Assembly (NCBI RefSeq): GCF_000317065.1
Contig: NC_019701.1
Coordinates: 3,482,001 to 3,546,000 of the forward strand
Length of the DNA: 64,000 bases
Direction: 5' to 3'
Source: Pseudanabaena sp. PCC 7367
GTDB lineage: Bacteria > Cyanobacteriota > Cyanobacteriia > Pseudanabaenales > Pseudanabaenaceae
Below are positions 13,999-23,092 of this stretch, in pieces. Every line of letters begins with the position of its first letter. Position 1 is the first letter of the stretch. A model generated the notes under the pieces. The model was not told where the DNA came from and ran no database searches. It saw only the letters and a list, made by a program, of their open reading frames with translations. Made by a program: the position numbers and the translations under genes.

Positions 13999-14553
13999 AT
14001 GGACATCATTAAAACTAACCAAAATCAATTAGTTGTCGAAGAAAAGAATTGGGGTTTGGCAATTTTTTTGGCCATCTATGCGATCGTGATGGTGGGGATT
14101 GTAGCGTTCATCATCACTATAGTTGAGATGGAGTCGATCTGGTTAAAAATTCTGATCTCATTAGTGCCAGCCATCTTTGCGGTTTTAATGTTATATATTT
14201 TTTTGTCGATCAGCGTAGTGCTTAGGTGTTCGCTCGATCGCAGGCAAAATCTGATCACAATCTATCAAAAAAGCTTGCTGGGTCAAAAGCAAGTTGAGCG
14301 ATCGATCGATCAATTAGAGCGAGTAGAATTTGTGACCTCCAGGAGTAAGAAATCGACCAGCTATGCAGTTCGGTTGATTTTCAAAGGGGGTGAAAAAGTA
14401 TTTTTAAACGTGGTAAATAGTTTCCACAAAAAGCGTAAACAAGCAGCCGCTAAGGCGATCGCTAATTTTCTGGGTTTGGCAGTCACCAATTACGATCTAC
14501 AGCGCTTTTCAATCAAATCTCCCGCCAGCGATCAAGAAACAACGGGTAGTTGA
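13999..14553 (+). CDS. Small membrane protein, two TM segments and a PH-like cytoplasmic domain
   Basis: The 184-residue protein has two hydrophobic helices (about residues 20-42 and 50-75) followed by a soluble domain with alternating strands: CSLDRRQNLITIYQKSL, then a basic helix near the end. The two-TM plus beta-rich layout resembles bacterial PH-domain (bPH/YdbS-like) membrane proteins, but I cannot confirm this. ATG 13999 follows an AGGGGG-like sequence at 13969-13975. It sits alone between the TPR gene and the PsiE-like gene. Function unknown. Confidence 0.7.
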   Translation: MDIIKTNQNQLVVEEKNWGLAIFLAIYAIVMVGIVAFIITIVEMESIWLKILISLVPAIFAVLMLYIFLSISVVLRCSLDRRQNLITIYQKSLLGQKQVERSIDQLERVEFVTSRSKKSTSYAVRLIFKGGEKVFLNVVNSFHKKRKQAAAKAIANFLGLAVTNYDLQRFSIKSPASDQETTGS

Positions 14554-14927
14554 TCCAGTGGGCAGAAATTTTATCACACTACCAAATCCTGATAACTTAA
14601 TGTTTTCATGTTTTCTCAGGCGATCGATTGTGCGAGATTGCTATAACTATCAGTGATTGCAGCTATTCTTACTAAAGAGATCTGCTTAAGCGGCACTGAG
14701 CAATTTTAATCAATCTAATTTTCACAAAAGCCCAATGTAATATTTTTGCTAAAGAATCACCCGCGCAGTATTCATTGGAGCCGGTATGCAACTAAGTAAT
14801 TTGGAAATAACCTTGTCTGGATAGATAATCCGGATTTTATTAACCATGCTCGCACCGATGTAATAAGTTCACTGATTATTACCGGTCAAAACATGTCAGA
14901 ATTTTGACTGGAGCTAGAGAATAATTA
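14554..14927. other. Intergenic region upstream of the PsiE-like gene
   Basis: I see no gene or strong hairpin in these 374 bp. GGTAGT (14546-14551) and ACTACC (14579-14584) form a short inverted pair at the end of the preceding gene, but they lack the AAGTAAGGAT motif of the IS1-like ends found elsewhere here. Confidence 0.5.
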
Positions 14928-15404
14928 ATGCGACCTAAAAAAAATTCGATCGGTACTGTGTTGGATCTATTCGAAGGCAAAAAATTTGTGCGGGTTTCAA
15001 AACTACTAGAAGATCTAGTGGCCAAGCTGCTGGCGATCGCCATGTTTTTTGTGATCGCTGTGGCCGTGTTTGACCTGTTTTTTGTGCTGACTCAAGAGCT
15101 AGGGCATGAGCCCTCCTTTGGCTTCCTAGAGGAATCATTGATCGAAATTTTTGGTGTTTTCTTGAACGTGCTGATCGCCCTGGAAATTCTGGAAAATATT
15201 ACCTCCTATCTGCGCAATCATGCTGTCCAACTTGAGTTGGTAATCGTGACTTCATTAACAGCGGTGGCCCGGAAAATAATTGTATTTAAGGGCTCAACCG
15301 AAGGGATTGATCTCAATGGTCTGGCGTTTGCAATTCTGGCATTGTCAATTAGCTATTGGATTATTAAGCGCACCAATCGTTGCGATCCCGACCCGCTTGA
15401 ATAA
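14928..15404 (+). CDS. PsiE-like (phosphate-starvation-inducible E family) membrane protein
   Basis: The 158-residue protein has four predicted membrane helices (about 27-50, 70-90, 100-118 and 130-148). It keeps the PsiE-family arrangement: FGVFLNVLIALEILENI in helix 2, then a conserved HAVQLELVIVTSLTAVARKI region. PsiE proteins are inner-membrane proteins of unknown biochemical role; E. coli PsiE is induced by phosphate starvation. ATG 14928 follows a GAGAATAA spacer with a weak GGAG at 14909-14912. The gene ends 20 bp before the left end of an IS630 element, so that insertion may have changed what lies downstream. Confidence 0.8.
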   Translation: MRPKKNSIGTVLDLFEGKKFVRVSKLLEDLVAKLLAIAMFFVIAVAVFDLFFVLTQELGHEPSFGFLEESLIEIFGVFLNVLIALEILENITSYLRNHAVQLELVIVTSLTAVARKIIVFKGSTEGIDLNGLAFAILALSISYWIIKRTNRCDPDPLE

Positions 15405-15424
15405 TTTTGCCGAAGTATAATCTA

Positions 15425-16640
15425 GTGTTCTGTCAATCTTGGGTTTGTGAGTTAAGGGAAAGATGGATAAACTATACCTATGTTATCCGAGCAGTATATT
15501 ATGCCTAAACGCTATATCGTCCGTTTGAGCAAGGAAGAGCGCGAAGAGCTGCAAAATCTTGTGTCTACTGGTAAGGCCGCCGCCTATAAAATCAAACATG
15601 CCAACATTCTGTTAAATATCGATATAAATGGCCAGAACTGGACAGATGCGGAAGCCGCCGCCACCTTTAGTTGCCATCGCAATACAGTAGCCAACCTGCG
15701 TCAACGATTGATTGAAGGAGGTTTAGAGTCGGCCTTGGCACGCAAACCTCGCCAAAGTGCGCCACGACCACACGTATGTGATGGAGAGTCGGAGGCAAAG
15801 CTAATAGCCTTACGTTGTAGCGAACCACCTGCTGGTCATGCTCGCTGGACATTGCGATTGCTTGCTGATAAAGCGGTGGAGTTAGAAATTGTACCAGCTA
15901 TTTGTCACGAGACCGTGCGACAAGTGCTGAAAAAACGAACTGAAACCACATCTACGTCAACAGTATGTGATTCCACCTGAGCAAAATGCCGATTTTGTTG
16001 CTCATATGGAAGATGTACTAGAGATTTATCACCAACCCTATGATTCTAAGCATCCGGTAATTTGCATGGATGAAAAACCGGTGCAATTGGTTAAACAAAC
16101 ACGCATTCCATTGCCGGCTAAATCAGGACAACCAGAGTTGGTAGATTATGAATATGAGCGCAATGGCACCGCTAATATTTTCTTGTTTACAGAACCTTTG
16201 GCCGGTTGGCGTAAAGCAGTTGTGAGTGAACGCAGAACCTCAGTTGATTGGGCGATCGAAATTCAACGCTTACTTGAACAAGACTACGCCGATTGCGAGA
16301 CTGTCATTTTGGTATGTGACAATTTGAACATTCACAAACTTGCCTCGCTCTATCAGGCCTTTGCTCCGTCCACTGCGCGTCGGTTGGTCGAACGGCTAGA
16401 AATTCACCATACGCCCAAACATGGAAGTTGGCTAAATATTGCCGAAATCGAGCTGTCTGCACTAACCCGACAATGTCTGGATCGACGGATCCCAGATCGA
16501 GAAACTCTTGAACAAGAAACATCAGCTTGGTTCATTGAGCGTAATCATTTGCAGAAGTCGGTAGATTGGCAATTCACAACTGCAGATGCTCGTATTCGCC
16601 TTAAGCGACTTTACCCACAAATTGAAAGCTGACAATCCAC
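15425..16640 (+). mobile_element. IS630-family insertion sequence
   Basis: The left end (GTGTTCTGTCA after CTA) and the right end in reverse complement (CTAGTGGATTGTCAG) share CTAGTG and TGTCA, giving imperfect terminal inverted repeats. TA dinucleotides at 15423-15424 and 16641-16642 fit the TA target duplication of IS630/Tc1-mariner elements. Two overlapping frames encode the transposase. GCGATCGC is absent inside. It lies between the PsiE-like gene and prmC and disrupts no recognisable gene. Confidence 0.88.
15501..16632 (+). CDS. IS630-family transposase in two frames (frameshift)
   Basis: The upstream frame (from ATG 15501) holds an N-terminal helix-turn-helix region (FSCHRNTVANLRQRL) and runs to a stop at 15980. 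The downstream frame, usable from 15931 and ending at 16632, holds the DDE catalytic core: VICMDEKPVQL, LVCDNLNIHK and HGSWLNIAEIELSAL. Around the run of six A at 15930-15935 a +1 (or -2) shift gives a smooth join LKKNELKPHLRQQYVIPPEQ, which belongs together by family similarity. It is either a programmed frameshift or a single-base lesion; IS630 elements with two overlapping frames are known. All three catalytic acidic residues are present. Confidence 0.9.
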
Positions 16641-16850
16641 TAGGAGTTAAATTCGTTTTGCACCTACTGACCAACCATATAAGCTAGAGCAAGATAGAAT
16701 TGGTGTCGCTCCGATCGATTAGCAACTTTGTTGGGAATACAATCTTTCATTTTGAAATTGGTCAAATCCTACCCTGCTAAAGCAATGATATCCACAGATT
16801 AACAAGCAATCCAGAATGCTAATTAGAATTAGATTTGAGTTAGTTACTAA

Positions 16851-17858
16851 ATGCTTGAAATGACTGAGATGTCTGAAATAGTGGGAGGAGCCAACATAGT
16901 TGAAGAGTTTTATGGATGGTATGAGCGATCGCAACAGCAGGCAATTTCAGCCGACATCCCAGCTAGTGATTTAGATTGGCTAGTGCTCAACTTTTTAAAC
17001 GCCAATAAGTTGGCTTTACGATTGCAGCAAATCAAACCCTCGAAAGAGCAACTTGAACAGCTCGATCGCCTATGGCAAGAGCATTTAGAGCAAAATACAC
17101 CATTGCAATATCTGGTTGGTAAGTTAACCTGGCGTGATTTGGCATTAAAAGTCGATCGCGCTGTGCTGATTCCCCGCCCCGAAACGGAATTATTAGTAGA
17201 CATTGCCCTAGAATCCGTCCCGCAATTTGCCCAGCAATTCACTCAACAACGCTCAAAATCATCACCTCAACAATTACAAACCTGGTTGGATCTGGGTACT
17301 GGTAGCGGCGCGATCGCCATTGCCCTAGCCCTAGCAATGCCCAACGCTCAAATTCATGCGGTGGATGATAGTAAGGCGGCTTTGCAGGTGGCGATCGAAA
17401 ATGCCAAGCGGAATCTACTAGCTCAATCAGAGCGATCGGCATTAGCTGAGTCCAGCCCGCCTCAAAAATCAACTAAGCCAATACAGATTGCCAATCTTCA
17501 ATTCCATCAAGGTAGCTGGTTTGAGCCGATTGAACAGATGAAAAAACAATTTACTGGGATCGTATCTAATCCGCCCTACATTCCCACCGCTGAACTTGCC
17601 TCACTTCAGCCAGAGGTGATTAAACACGAGCCCCATCTTGCCCTTGATGGCGGTAGTGATGGTTTGGCCGCAATTCAGCATTTAATCAATACCGCGCCTG
17701 CTTACCTGATCCCCGGTGGTTTCTGGGCAGTGGAACTAATGGCGGGACAGGCAGACATGGTGCGATCGCTTTTGCTTGCCAATGGAAATTATGTAGATAT
17801 CAAAGTGTACCAAGATTATGCTGGGATCGATCGCTTTGTGAGCGCCAGGGGTATTTGA
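16851..17858 (+). CDS. prmC: Peptide chain release factor N5-glutamine methyltransferase
   Basis: The 335-residue enzyme methylates the Gln of the GGQ motif in release factors RF1/RF2, using S-adenosylmethionine. It has the N-terminal helical substrate-binding domain (about 1-100), IPRPETELLVD (107-117), the SAM-binding motif DLGTGSGAIAIAL (147-159) and the catalytic NPPY (240-243). A Ser/Gln/Lys-rich insertion at about 186-212 makes it longer than the usual 280-290 residues. In-frame ATGs also occur at codons 4 and 7, so the exact start is uncertain. It stands alone, 218 bp after the IS630 transposase stop. Confidence 0.93.
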   Translation: MLEMTEMSEIVGGANIVEEFYGWYERSQQQAISADIPASDLDWLVLNFLNANKLALRLQQIKPSKEQLEQLDRLWQEHLEQNTPLQYLVGKLTWRDLALKVDRAVLIPRPETELLVDIALESVPQFAQQFTQQRSKSSPQQLQTWLDLGTGSGAIAIALALAMPNAQIHAVDDSKAALQVAIENAKRNLLAQSERSALAESSPPQKSTKPIQIANLQFHQGSWFEPIEQMKKQFTGIVSNPPYIPTAELASLQPEVIKHEPHLALDGGSDGLAAIQHLINTAPAYLIPGGFWAVELMAGQADMVRSLLLANGNYVDIKVYQDYAGIDRFVSARGI

Positions 17859-17975
17859 TCCTGATCTCTTTTTAGCTGATTTAGCTCAAAGGAGTTAATG
17901 GAAATCTGAGAAATTTGCTCAAATCCTTGCTATCTCAAAATGATCGCCAGATATCAAATGGCTTCCATAAGAAAA

Positions 17976-20498
17976 TTAATCAGGCGATCGATTATTCACC
18001 CACTTCAGCCATTGGGCAAACGAACCAAACCCATTCAGATATTTCAAATTGGGTGCTTTGGCTGCCACCAGACCATCAACAATTCGCTGGGCAGAATATT
18101 GCAATCCCAAAAAGCTATCCACCGCCGCATAGGGGCCCCCCAATGTTGCCGCACCGGATACATATACCTTGCCCTTACCATTGCGCAGCGCCGCCACTTC
18201 AAAATCATTCTCCACTGCTAACCGCTGCATCGGATTGATTGGCAGGTGATAGCGATCGACCAGATCCGCCATCAAGGGGCTGGCTTCCACATTTGCATCT
18301 AGGCCAGTGGCATCGACAATAAAATCAGCTTCGATCTGCACCTGGCTTTGAATGCCGCGCTCACGAATGTGGGTTATAGTTTTGCCATTGGCTGCTTTTT
18401 CTACCTTCTCCACCGTGCCAAACCGGATTTGATACCAGCCCTGCTGAATCCCCATATCCACGATCATTTTCCAATCGCCCCGATCGGCCGTTGTGGTGCC
18501 ACCCCAATCGGCAATTAATTCCTTGCGTTGCTCGGCGGAAGCAGATTCCAACAAAACCCGCAGATCGCCACCCCAACAAGCTTTAGGCCAATTAAATGGC
18601 TGGAATTCATAGTGATGCTCCACTGGACGCTGGGCAGTGCCAAACTTATTCCCCTGGGACTTGGGCGATCGCATCAGATGCACCAGCATAATGTGGCTGT
18701 TCTTTTTCCTGGCCTCATGGATACGCTGCACAATCCGCGAAGCAACAATGCCGCGCCCACGAATAATGATCGTGCCACCGTTGCGCTCTAGTTCTTCATA
18801 GACATGGTCATGCTGCTCGTAGGCATTTACCACCGATCGAAAGTCACCGGTACTGGCGCGATAGGCTTGTAAATCGTCTAAAAACTTCAAGGCCGCATAG
18901 CCGATCGCCAGGTGCAAATAATTACAAACCACAAAAGCTCGCCTGCCACCGCCGAGGGAATAGGCGATCCCATAGCGATTGTCATTGGTCTTGCGAATTG
19001 CTAATACCCGGCCATAGTGATAGATTTTGTCCCAGCCGATCCGTTTGGCTTCCCGATCGATCGAATCAAACACATTCCCCGCTCTGGGGGTGTAGGTCTC
19101 GGAAAAGGTGGGCTCAGCAAACACCTGCCACAAATATCGCCAGGCTTGAGTTACCTTACCCTTGCCAAAATCATGCCAGGCTTCGCGCAAAGCATAACTA
19201 GGCCATCCCCACAAATTATCGGGGCAGGAATCCGAATTCGATCGCAACCGTTCATGGGGCGGAATCTGCGAATTCAGGCACAATCTTTGATAGCGAGCAT
19301 AGGGATTTGGTTCCAGGCCGATCGCCATGATCTTATGGGCAGGCACACCAGAGATGCGCAAATAATCCGCCAGGATGTAGCTACCCAGGCCAGCACCAAC
19401 CGTGCCATAAACTGTCTCGGATACTGGCAATCCAGTGGCATGTAAGTCCTGTACGGCTACCTGTTGGGCTTGAAATGACGGCGGCGGAAAATTACTGCCG
19501 GAGCTAGATGCAGCCCCTACCAGTGGATCGGGGGCATTTGGCTGATTCGGATCGGGCTGGCCAGTGCTGGGGTTGAATAAGATTGTGGAGGTGAGTTTAG
19601 GACTAGCATTGCCAGCACTACTAGCGCTACTGGGCACAATTGTAGGCCTAATGGCAGGATTAGCGGCACTTGGAGCCATTTCTGCCGCGATCGCCACATT
19701 GATTTGGTAGGGCCCTAGCCTGATTACATCGCCATGATTGAGGATTTGACTGGTGATTTTTTGCTCATTGACGAATGTGCCACCACTGCTATTTTGATCA
19801 GCGATCGCCAGCTTGGGTGATCCTGCCGTTCCGCCAGAACCAGGCAAATTTAAATTAGCGGCCAGATCGATCAAGGCATGGTAACGCGACACCTGCAAGC
19901 TACTAAAAGTTAGTTGCACTGTGGGTCTACGATCAAGCTCTAGGGGTAGTTTAGCCACCTCGCGTCCCATCACTACTGGGAGCTGGCACATTTGGGTAAC
20001 CCCCTCGCCAGTGGCGGGATCTTCCCAACTCAGCTCGATCGTAGGCGTGGCATTTGCGCTTAGGGCAGTTGCTTCTGGCTCATTTGCTGTGTTTAACTCA
20101 GTTGCCACCTGGGTCGGCTGCGAAGGCTGATTAACCACCGTAGAAGCTTGTAGCACTGCCAGGGCAGAAGGTAAATTAAATTCAACTGTGATCGTATAGT
20201 CACCAATACCCAGGCGATCGCCACTGTTTAAGACCTGCTTGCTGACCCTGCGCCCATTTACAATCACACCATTGGTGCTGTTCTGGTCAATGATTACCAG
20301 TTGCTCTTGCTCAACTTCAATCAGGGCATGGTAGCGTGACACCTTCGATTGTGCCAAAACCAACTGCGAGATGGGGCGATTGCTAATTTCGGTGGGCAAT
20401 TGGGAAGCTTCTTTGCCGATCGCCACGGGCACTTTCAGATTTTGTTGTTGCGTTCCTGCGTCTTGATCATGCCACTTAAACTTGATTTCAATATCCAT
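17976..20498 (-). CDS. Tandem-FHA protein fused to an FAD/NAD(P)-binding oxidoreductase-like domain
   Basis: The 840-residue protein has two N-terminal FHA domains (about 20-108 and 170-272). Both keep the phosphothreonine-binding SRYHALI; domain 1 has NSTNGVIVNG and domain 2 NSSGGTFVNE. A Ser/Ala/Pro-rich linker (280-350) leads to a Rossmann nucleotide-binding motif GTVGAGLGSYILADYL (365-380) opening an approximately 470-residue flavoprotein-like module, which ends with a GKVYVSGAATLGGPYAAVDS segment typical of FAD-binding folds. The substrate is unknown. FHA domains bind phosphothreonine, so the enzyme may be recruited or controlled by Ser/Thr kinases. It lies 160 bp downstream of a second FHA gene on the same strand, a likely functional pair. 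I infer oxidoreductase activity from the fold only. Confidence 0.83.
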   Translation of the reverse strand: MDIEIKFKWHDQDAGTQQQNLKVPVAIGKEASQLPTEISNRPISQLVLAQSKVSRYHALIEVEQEQLVIIDQNSTNGVIVNGRRVSKQVLNSGDRLGIGDYTITVEFNLPSALAVLQASTVVNQPSQPTQVATELNTANEPEATALSANATPTIELSWEDPATGEGVTQMCQLPVVMGREVAKLPLELDRRPTVQLTFSSLQVSRYHALIDLAANLNLPGSGGTAGSPKLAIADQNSSGGTFVNEQKITSQILNHGDVIRLGPYQINVAIAAEMAPSAANPAIRPTIVPSSASSAGNASPKLTSTILFNPSTGQPDPNQPNAPDPLVGAASSSGSNFPPPSFQAQQVAVQDLHATGLPVSETVYGTVGAGLGSYILADYLRISGVPAHKIMAIGLEPNPYARYQRLCLNSQIPPHERLRSNSDSCPDNLWGWPSYALREAWHDFGKGKVTQAWRYLWQVFAEPTFSETYTPRAGNVFDSIDREAKRIGWDKIYHYGRVLAIRKTNDNRYGIAYSLGGGRRAFVVCNYLHLAIGYAALKFLDDLQAYRASTGDFRSVVNAYEQHDHVYEELERNGGTIIIRGRGIVASRIVQRIHEARKKNSHIMLVHLMRSPKSQGNKFGTAQRPVEHHYEFQPFNWPKACWGGDLRVLLESASAEQRKELIADWGGTTTADRGDWKMIVDMGIQQGWYQIRFGTVEKVEKAANGKTITHIRERGIQSQVQIEADFIVDATGLDANVEASPLMADLVDRYHLPINPMQRLAVENDFEVAALRNGKGKVYVSGAATLGGPYAAVDSFLGLQYSAQRIVDGLVAAKAPNLKYLNGFGSFAQWLKWVNNRSPD

Positions 20499-20658
20499 AT
20501 CACCCTTACCACAAGCTGAGCTGAGCTATTATTCAACCACCAAAATCATGATCGATGTTGAACCACTTGAGTTCGATTGCTTTCTATAATTCCTATGTTG
20601 CGATTATTACTGGATTATTACTGGCGATCGCTTAAAAACTCGATTGAGTTGTTTTTGA

Positions 20659-21117
20659 TTAGGGCAAAATTGTGCTAGCTGCTGCCGCCAACGAAGTGCC
20701 GCACCAGGGACAGGCCAGCTCTAGGTATTCATAGGCCACCTCGCGGCCACAGCGGGGATTGGGGCAACGCAAACCATAGTCAGCATTGGCTGCAACCACG
20801 ATCGCCGCGATCTTAATTGCAACTTGCCCCAGATAGATGAGACTGTGGGGGTGCAAAGCTGCTTCGCCGCCAGTAATCCTAACGCCGTCAACTAAGGGTG
20901 GATTTGGTTCACCGCGCAAATCCCGCACATAGAATTGCCCCCGATCGGCGTTGAAGAAAATTTCTGCCTGCAATGCTGACACTGTAGGATGCTGAATGAT
21001 TAGATCACAGCGAGCCGGATCGCGCCCAATCCGCACTCTCTGATCGCCAATCCGATGACACTGGCGTTGATTAATATCTGTCCATTCAAGGGTAAGTTCT
21101 GGCATGCTAGCTGGCAA
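20659..21117 (-). CDS. FHA-domain protein with C-terminal zinc ribbon
   Basis: The 152-residue protein starts with an FHA-like beta sandwich (about 8-105; RVRIGRDPARCDLIIQHPTV, then AEIFF, then a DLRGEPNPPLVDG loop). It ends with a four-cysteine ribbon, CPNPRCG and CPWCG (about 117-141), likely to bind zinc. The usual FHA Ser-Arg-x-His reads SALQAEI here, so phosphothreonine recognition may be weakened. It is upstream of and co-directional with the tandem-FHA oxidoreductase gene, with no terminator seen in the 160-bp gap, so co-transcription is plausible. No membrane segment. Function unknown. Confidence 0.78.
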   Translation of the reverse strand: MPASMPELTLEWTDINQRQCHRIGDQRVRIGRDPARCDLIIQHPTVSALQAEIFFNADRGQFYVRDLRGEPNPPLVDGVRITGGEAALHPHSLIYLGQVAIKIAAIVVAANADYGLRCPNPRCGREVAYEYLELACPWCGTSLAAAASTILP

Positions 21118-21227
21118 TATGAACAGTTCTATTCGTTGATTAGTGCGTACAAGATCAATATGCCATCATAATGTTCATATCAATGCTTTTTTAAATAAGA
21201 ATTCATTAAGTTGGCGATGGTGGGGGT

Positions 21228-22103
21228 ATGAATTTAGTTAAAATATCTGGCAAAACTCAGATTCTGGGGGTGATTGGTGATCCCGTTACCCATAGCCTTT
21301 CACCGGTGATGCATAATGCGGCCTTGGCAGAAATGGGACTGGATTATGTATATATCCCGTTGCCGATTGCGATCGCAAATTTGGGCATTGCCACCGCTGG
21401 CTTGATGGCGATCGATGCTGTACAGGGGTTTAACCTGACTATTCCCCATAAGCAAGAAATTATGCCAATGCTGGCGCAGGTATCTGACATTGCCAAAACC
21501 GTTGGTGCAGTGAATACGGTTAAGCGCGTCGGCAATGATTTAATTGGCACAAATACTGACGTGGAAGGTTTTTTAGTACCACTCCGCAAACTAAACCGCG
21601 ATTGGCAAAATACCCCAGCCCTGATTTTAGGTAGCGGCGGGGCAGCACGAGCGGTAGTGGTGGCCTGCATTGAGATCGGTTGCCAGGTGGTGCATGTGGT
21701 GGGGCGCGACAAGGTGAAAATGAAGCGCTTCCAGGCGCAAATGACGCGGCAAATCGGCAGCTATAGCTTGCGGGTACATACTTGGAATTCGCTGGAAAAC
21801 CTGCTGGAAGTGGCTGGGTTGGTGGTTAATGCCACGCCGATCGGTATGAGTGATTTAACCCGATCGCCATTAGACCAGGCGCAATTGCAACTTTTGCCCA
21901 ACCAGGCGATCGCCTATGATTTAATCTATACCCCCCGCCCAACCAGGCTGCTGCAACTAGCCCAAAAACGAGATTTAATCACAATTGATGGGTTGGAGAT
22001 GCTGCTGCATCAAGGCGCGCTGGCACTGGAATATTGGCTCGATCGCCCTGCGCCGATTGATGTGATGTGGCAGGCACTTTTAGATCACCTTGCCCAAACT
22101 TAA
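21228..22103 (+). CDS. aroE: Shikimate dehydrogenase (NADP+)
   Basis: The 291-residue enzyme reduces 3-dehydroshikimate to shikimate in the chorismate pathway. The substrate-binding SLSP (23-26) and NLTIPHK (69-75, catalytic Lys75) are present, followed by NTDVEGF, the nucleotide-binding LGSGGAARAVVVA and the C-terminal GLEMLLHQGALALEYW. Length and motif order are those of canonical AroE rather than the glutamyl-tRNA reductase-like paralogues. It is divergent from the FHA gene pair; ATG 21228 is the natural start after GGGGGT. Confidence 0.95.
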   Translation: MNLVKISGKTQILGVIGDPVTHSLSPVMHNAALAEMGLDYVYIPLPIAIANLGIATAGLMAIDAVQGFNLTIPHKQEIMPMLAQVSDIAKTVGAVNTVKRVGNDLIGTNTDVEGFLVPLRKLNRDWQNTPALILGSGGAARAVVVACIEIGCQVVHVVGRDKVKMKRFQAQMTRQIGSYSLRVHTWNSLENLLEVAGLVVNATPIGMSDLTRSPLDQAQLQLLPNQAIAYDLIYTPRPTRLLQLAQKRDLITIDGLEMLLHQGALALEYWLDRPAPIDVMWQALLDHLAQT

Positions 22104-22309
22104 ATACTTTAAATATTTCTAAATATTTGGGCGGTAGGAGGAAGTTAAAGATTTGGAGCGCAGGATCTTAAATTTAGTTACGCTCTCAGCCCTTAGCCGT
22201 TACTGAAACATTCTTACAGGGAGTCTATTTAGCTCAAAAACTCTCAAAAACTCTCAAAAAATAAGTATCAGCGCAGGGAAAACTTTCGATTGATCAGGAG
22301 ATCCTACCA

Positions 22310-22927
22310 ATGATCGCCCACCCTCAATCCTTATCCCCACAAGCTTATCTGGCCTGGGAAGAGGAGCAATCACTCAAATATGAATATATTAACGGGCAGG
22401 TAGTAGCGATGACCGGGGGCACCCTGGCGCATAATTCGATCGCTCTTAATCTGGCCGCCGCCCTCAAAAATCATTTGCGGGGTAAAAATTGCAAAGTGTT
22501 TATGGCTGATGCAAAGGTTGGCATCACTGCCACTAATTCTTTCCTCTATCCCGATGTCGTAGTCACCTGCGATCGCCGTGACCAAACTGCTCGCAAAATT
22601 ATCAATTATCCCTGCCTAATTGTTGAAGTTCTGTCCCCAGGCACTGAGGCACTTGATCGTGGTCAAAAATTCCGCAACTATCGCCAGATCGAAACATTGC
22701 AGGAGTACGTTCTGATTGATGCAGAGCAAATTAACATTGAGCGATATTGCCTCAACGAAAATGGGAAATGGGAGCTTACCACCTATCCTGTTGGTCAGTT
22801 TGAGTTAGCAAGCGATCGCCAGAAAGACTTATTACCGAATCAGAAAATTGAATTTAGCAGTGTTAGTTTTAATTGTGCGATCGCTTTACTCTATGAAGAT
22901 GTTGTTTTCGCTGATGAAAGCCTTTAA
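22310..22927 (+). CDS. Uma2-family (DUF820) putative endonuclease
   Basis: The 205-residue protein belongs to the PD-(D/E)XK-like Uma2 family, which is greatly expanded in cyanobacteria. Visible family features are SPQAYLAWEEEQSLKYEY near the N-terminus, HNSIALNLAAAL, the core YPDVVVTCDRRD followed by PCLIVEVLSP, and YRQIETLQEYVLID. The D...EVLS pair is the presumed metal-binding site. The biological role of Uma2 proteins is not established; they are often linked to mobile DNA. AGGAG at 22296-22300 provides a good ribosome binding site. No partner gene is adjacent. Confidence 0.9.
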   Translation: MIAHPQSLSPQAYLAWEEEQSLKYEYINGQVVAMTGGTLAHNSIALNLAAALKNHLRGKNCKVFMADAKVGITATNSFLYPDVVVTCDRRDQTARKIINYPCLIVEVLSPGTEALDRGQKFRNYRQIETLQEYVLIDAEQINIERYCLNENGKWELTTYPVGQFELASDRQKDLLPNQKIEFSSVSFNCAIALLYEDVVFADESL

Positions 22928-23092
22928 GTATAGCTTAGTAATATCAAATCCGGTTAAGTAGCCTTAGTGAAAATTAGTAAAAACGGCTGGGATAACTATC
23001 CGTAGGCATCATAACTATGGGTAATCAAAAGGATCTGATATTACTTCTTGCCCAATATCTCGATTGAAACTGCGCTTGCCATGATGCCACAA

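Noticed and set aside
14545-14584. GGTAGT...ACTACC inverted pair
   Set aside because: It lacks the AAGTAAGGAT inner motif and includes coding sequence of the preceding gene; the match is short enough for chance.
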